From Ruminococcus flavefaciens FD-1 (lineage in GTDB: Bacteria > Bacillota > Clostridia > Oscillospirales > Ruminococcaceae): DNA of 64,000 nt. Positions 62,346 to 64,000 of this stretch are shown here, in pieces. The position numbers and the translations under genes were made by a program. The notes beneath the pieces were generated by a model. It made no database searches. It was not told the origin of the DNA and saw nothing but the letters and a program-made list of their open reading frames with translations. Numbering within the stretch: position 1 is the first letter of the stretch; each line of letters begins with the position of its first letter. Where the stretch lies: the NCBI GenBank assembly GCA_000174895.1, contig ACOK01000116.1, positions 1 to 64,000 on the forward strand. The letters are read 5' to 3'.

Positions 62346-62909
62346 GTGCGGTTATCCGCATTTACGGCATACGGAAGCCGTAGTGATTCAAATATACATT
62401 ATATTATAACGTATTTTCGGTAACTTGTCCATATCTCAACGAAAAGATAGGCGGTTTTATACAAAAATCTGCACTATTAATTGTATATTATTTATGGGCA
62501 ATTGTCGGAAAATGAGTCATATGGTGATTTTTCGGCAATAATACAGGCGGTTCATGATCTGAAAATATAATGCAGGGCAACAGAATTTACTTTTTGTGGT
62601 AAGCCATAGTTCTTGCAAAACGTCCGTAAAGCATCACTCCGCTTGCTTTACTACTTTGTCAGGGGGACGCTGTCTCCCAACGGTCGCCCGTCCCCTCTGT
62701 CACTTCGTGACATCTCCCCACACTGTGGGGAGTCACCCTCATTCACCCCCTGCAAGGGAGATAACATCTCCCAACGGTCGCCCGTACCCTCTGTCAGCTG
62801 CGCTGACATCTCCCTACACTGTAGGGAGTCACCCTTGACCCCGGAATGCCGCCTTCGGCGGTTTTTTTAAAAGTAAATGCTGTTGCCGTGAAATATAATG
62901 CCGTTCTCC
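62346..62909. repeat. gene-free stretch with tandem R4 hairpin clusters
   Basis: At about 62655-62870 two R4 units lie in tandem (CTGTCAC-TTC-GTGACA with CTCCCCACACTGTGGGGAG, then CTGTCAGC-TGC-GCTGACA with CTCCCTACACTGTAGGGAG), ending in GCCGCC-TTC-GGCGG plus T7. Paired substitutions keep the stems. The remainder is AT-rich without a gene. Confidence 0.7.
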
Positions 62910-62939
62910 TTGACATACCTTATGCAACTATATTATAAT
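62910..62939 (+). promoter_or_regulatory. promoter of the glycoside-hydrolase-like gene
   Basis: TTGACA (62910-62915), 18-bp spacer, TATAAT (62934-62939), followed by AGGGGAG and the start at 62983. Confidence 0.75.
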
Positions 62940-62982
62940 AGGTATATACTGGAAAAATTTAGTTTTCAGGGGAGATAAAATT

Positions 62983-64000
62983 ATGGAGAATATTAAACTG
63001 ATCCATCTGGGAAAAGCGGATTGTTCCGTTGATCTCGGTGACGGAAGCGAAAGAGGAGAGTACGTCTCACAGGACTACATCCTCAGCAGACTTGGCAGAC
63101 CTATGCGCAGTATCAGCCTGATGTACTGCTACTACCCCTTTGATAAGGAGTGGCCTGCACGTATTTCTGAGCTTATGGGAAAAGAGGGAAGGAACTCGGT
63201 GTGGGATTATCCCTATGACGACTATTTCCCTTACACAGGCGGCATAGGCGGCGACAGAAACAGCGCTGTTTTTCAGCAGATGAGGGATATCCGCCGTCAT
63301 GGTCAGGACGTTACACTGACTATCACTATTGACCCTCATGCTACAGATGAACAGCTTGCAGCCATAGGAGATGACCTTAAAAGCTTCGGAAGGCTGTTCC
63401 TGCGCATAAATCACGAATGTACCGGCAACTGGTTCTCATTTACGAAACGTGCATCCTATCAGGAGATAGCGGATTTCTACTGCCGTGCAAGCCGTATAAT
63501 CAAGGAGAAAGCCCCGAATGTGCAGACTATACTCTGTGCAGGCGGCGTGGATGACATTGAAAAGGGCGAAGTCCACATGGAAAAGGAGTTCACTCAGGCG
63601 ATCCGTGAGACCGATATCTGGTCGGTGGACAAGTACATCGCTCTGCACTGGGGCTGGCCTATGGATGTGTGCGATGAGAACACATACACCTACAGCATCT
63701 ATCCCGTAAAGGAGAGCTTTGACCTGTTCAAGGCAAGCTATGAGCGTTTCAGATATCTCTGTGACGGTCAGTCAAAGCCTATGGTGCTGTCGGAGATAAA
63801 CGTTGACGGCGATGTTACGGGCGCTTACGGGCAGGCTGATATGATGAAGCGGTTCATGGAGCTTATCAGGGACGAAAAAGCTGATTGGCTGGACGGTTTC
63901 AGCTTCTATCAGTTCCGTGACAGAGGCAGACTGGGACTGGAGATTCAGGACCCGAACAATGAGAATGTAGGCATAGAACAGCCGGTAATGGACGTTTTCA
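62983..64000 (+). CDS. clan GH-A-like glycoside hydrolase, GH26-like, cut by the window edge
   Basis: 339 residues are visible without a stop. There is no signal peptide. The pattern fits a (beta/alpha)8 hydrolase: 'RLFLRINHECTGNWFSF' with a candidate acid/base Glu145 after His, 'YIALHWGWP', and 'PMVLSEINVDGD' with a candidate nucleophile Glu271. The HE and late SE arrangement is like GH26 and related clan A families. Substrate and exact family are not settled. The cytosolic location would suit oligosaccharide processing. Confidence 0.7.
   Translation, partial: MENIKLIHLGKADCSVDLGDGSERGEYVSQDYILSRLGRPMRSISLMYCYYPFDKEWPARISELMGKEGRNSVWDYPYDDYFPYTGGIGGDRNSAVFQQMRDIRRHGQDVTLTITIDPHATDEQLAAIGDDLKSFGRLFLRINHECTGNWFSFTKRASYQEIADFYCRASRIIKEKAPNVQTILCAGGVDDIEKGEVHMEKEFTQAIRETDIWSVDKYIALHWGWPMDVCDENTYTYSIYPVKESFDLFKASYERFRYLCDGQSKPMVLSEINVDGDVTGAYGQADMMKRFMELIRDEKADWLDGFSFYQFRDRGRLGLEIQDPNNENVGIEQPVMDVF

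Noticed and set aside
62596..62870. 80- and 85-residue ORFs in the R4 cluster
   Set aside because: They are translations of tandem hairpin repeats in two frames and have no ribosome site.

Overview
The window reads as chromosomal DNA of a cellulosome-bearing Clostridia, most like a Ruminococcus. The basis is several secreted proteins with type I dockerin repeats, typical Firmicute ribosome-binding sites and sigma-A promoters, FMN-riboswitch control of riboflavin genes, a TnpX-type large serine recombinase, and a Firmicute core set (recD2, mreB, prfB, coaD, rsmD, ppa, prs). No rRNA, tRNA or CRISPR array was seen. The genus is inferred from gene content only.

Layout. 0-2.3 kb: end of a DUF3592-type membrane protein, a carboxynorspermidine dehydrogenase-like gene and an unknown gene. 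2.3-8 kb: a segment bounded by two inverted copies of a MITE-like palindrome (R1), holding an integrase remnant, a TetR/pectin-acetylesterase-like pair with visible operators, an ArsR/C_GCAxxG/truncated-permease cluster and a head-to-head rhodanese/ThiF pair. 8-9.2 kb: an esterase/metallo-beta-lactamase fusion. 9.3-16.5 kb: a five-gene operon (ABC ATPase, FtsX permease, secreted serine hydrolase, response regulator, histidine kinase) resembling peptide-sensing/export modules. 16.8-18.4 kb: a secreted feruloyl-esterase-like protein with an internal dockerin. 18.8-24 kb: recD2, an mreB/mbl homologue, a membrane protein and a PASTA lipoprotein. 24-26.3 kb: Mrp ATPase and a small double-dockerin protein with a frameshift in an A7 tract, bracketed by two direct copies of a second MITE-like element (R2).

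26.3-33.6 kb is a long riboflavin operon: consensus promoter, FMN riboswitch, unknown gene, ribD, ribE, two tandem deaminase-fold proteins (the first lacks the catalytic Glu), ribBA, two tandem membrane proteins, ribH and a HAD phosphatase that could supply the usually unassigned dephosphorylation step. The variable stem of the riboswitch matches an arm of R1. 34-39.4 kb is an ECF sigma/anti-sigma pair followed in the same direction by two dockerin proteins of a cysteine-peptidase-like fold, one of which has lost its catalytic residues. 40-43.1 kb holds a SUKH-like gene, tnpW and a large serine recombinase. 43-51 kb: a 987-aa ABC exporter, prs, ppa and a cytoplasmic sugar-binding/GGDEF protein. 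51-53.6 kb is a nifH-nifB-nafY-DUF1858 cluster with no nifDK or nifEN. 53.7-62.3 kb: GNAT, gshA-like, tcdA, a 33-aa ORF with a terminator, lysR, prfB, a coiled-coil protein, coaD and rsmD. A glycoside-hydrolase-like gene runs off the right edge.

The most striking non-coding feature is a family of 280-400 bp palindromes (R3, four large copies and one partial). Their inner stems differ between copies by paired changes, and one copy carries further repeats inserted at mirror positions in both arms. Together with R1, R2 and a fourth GC-rich hairpin family (R4), repeats fill most of the intergenic space.
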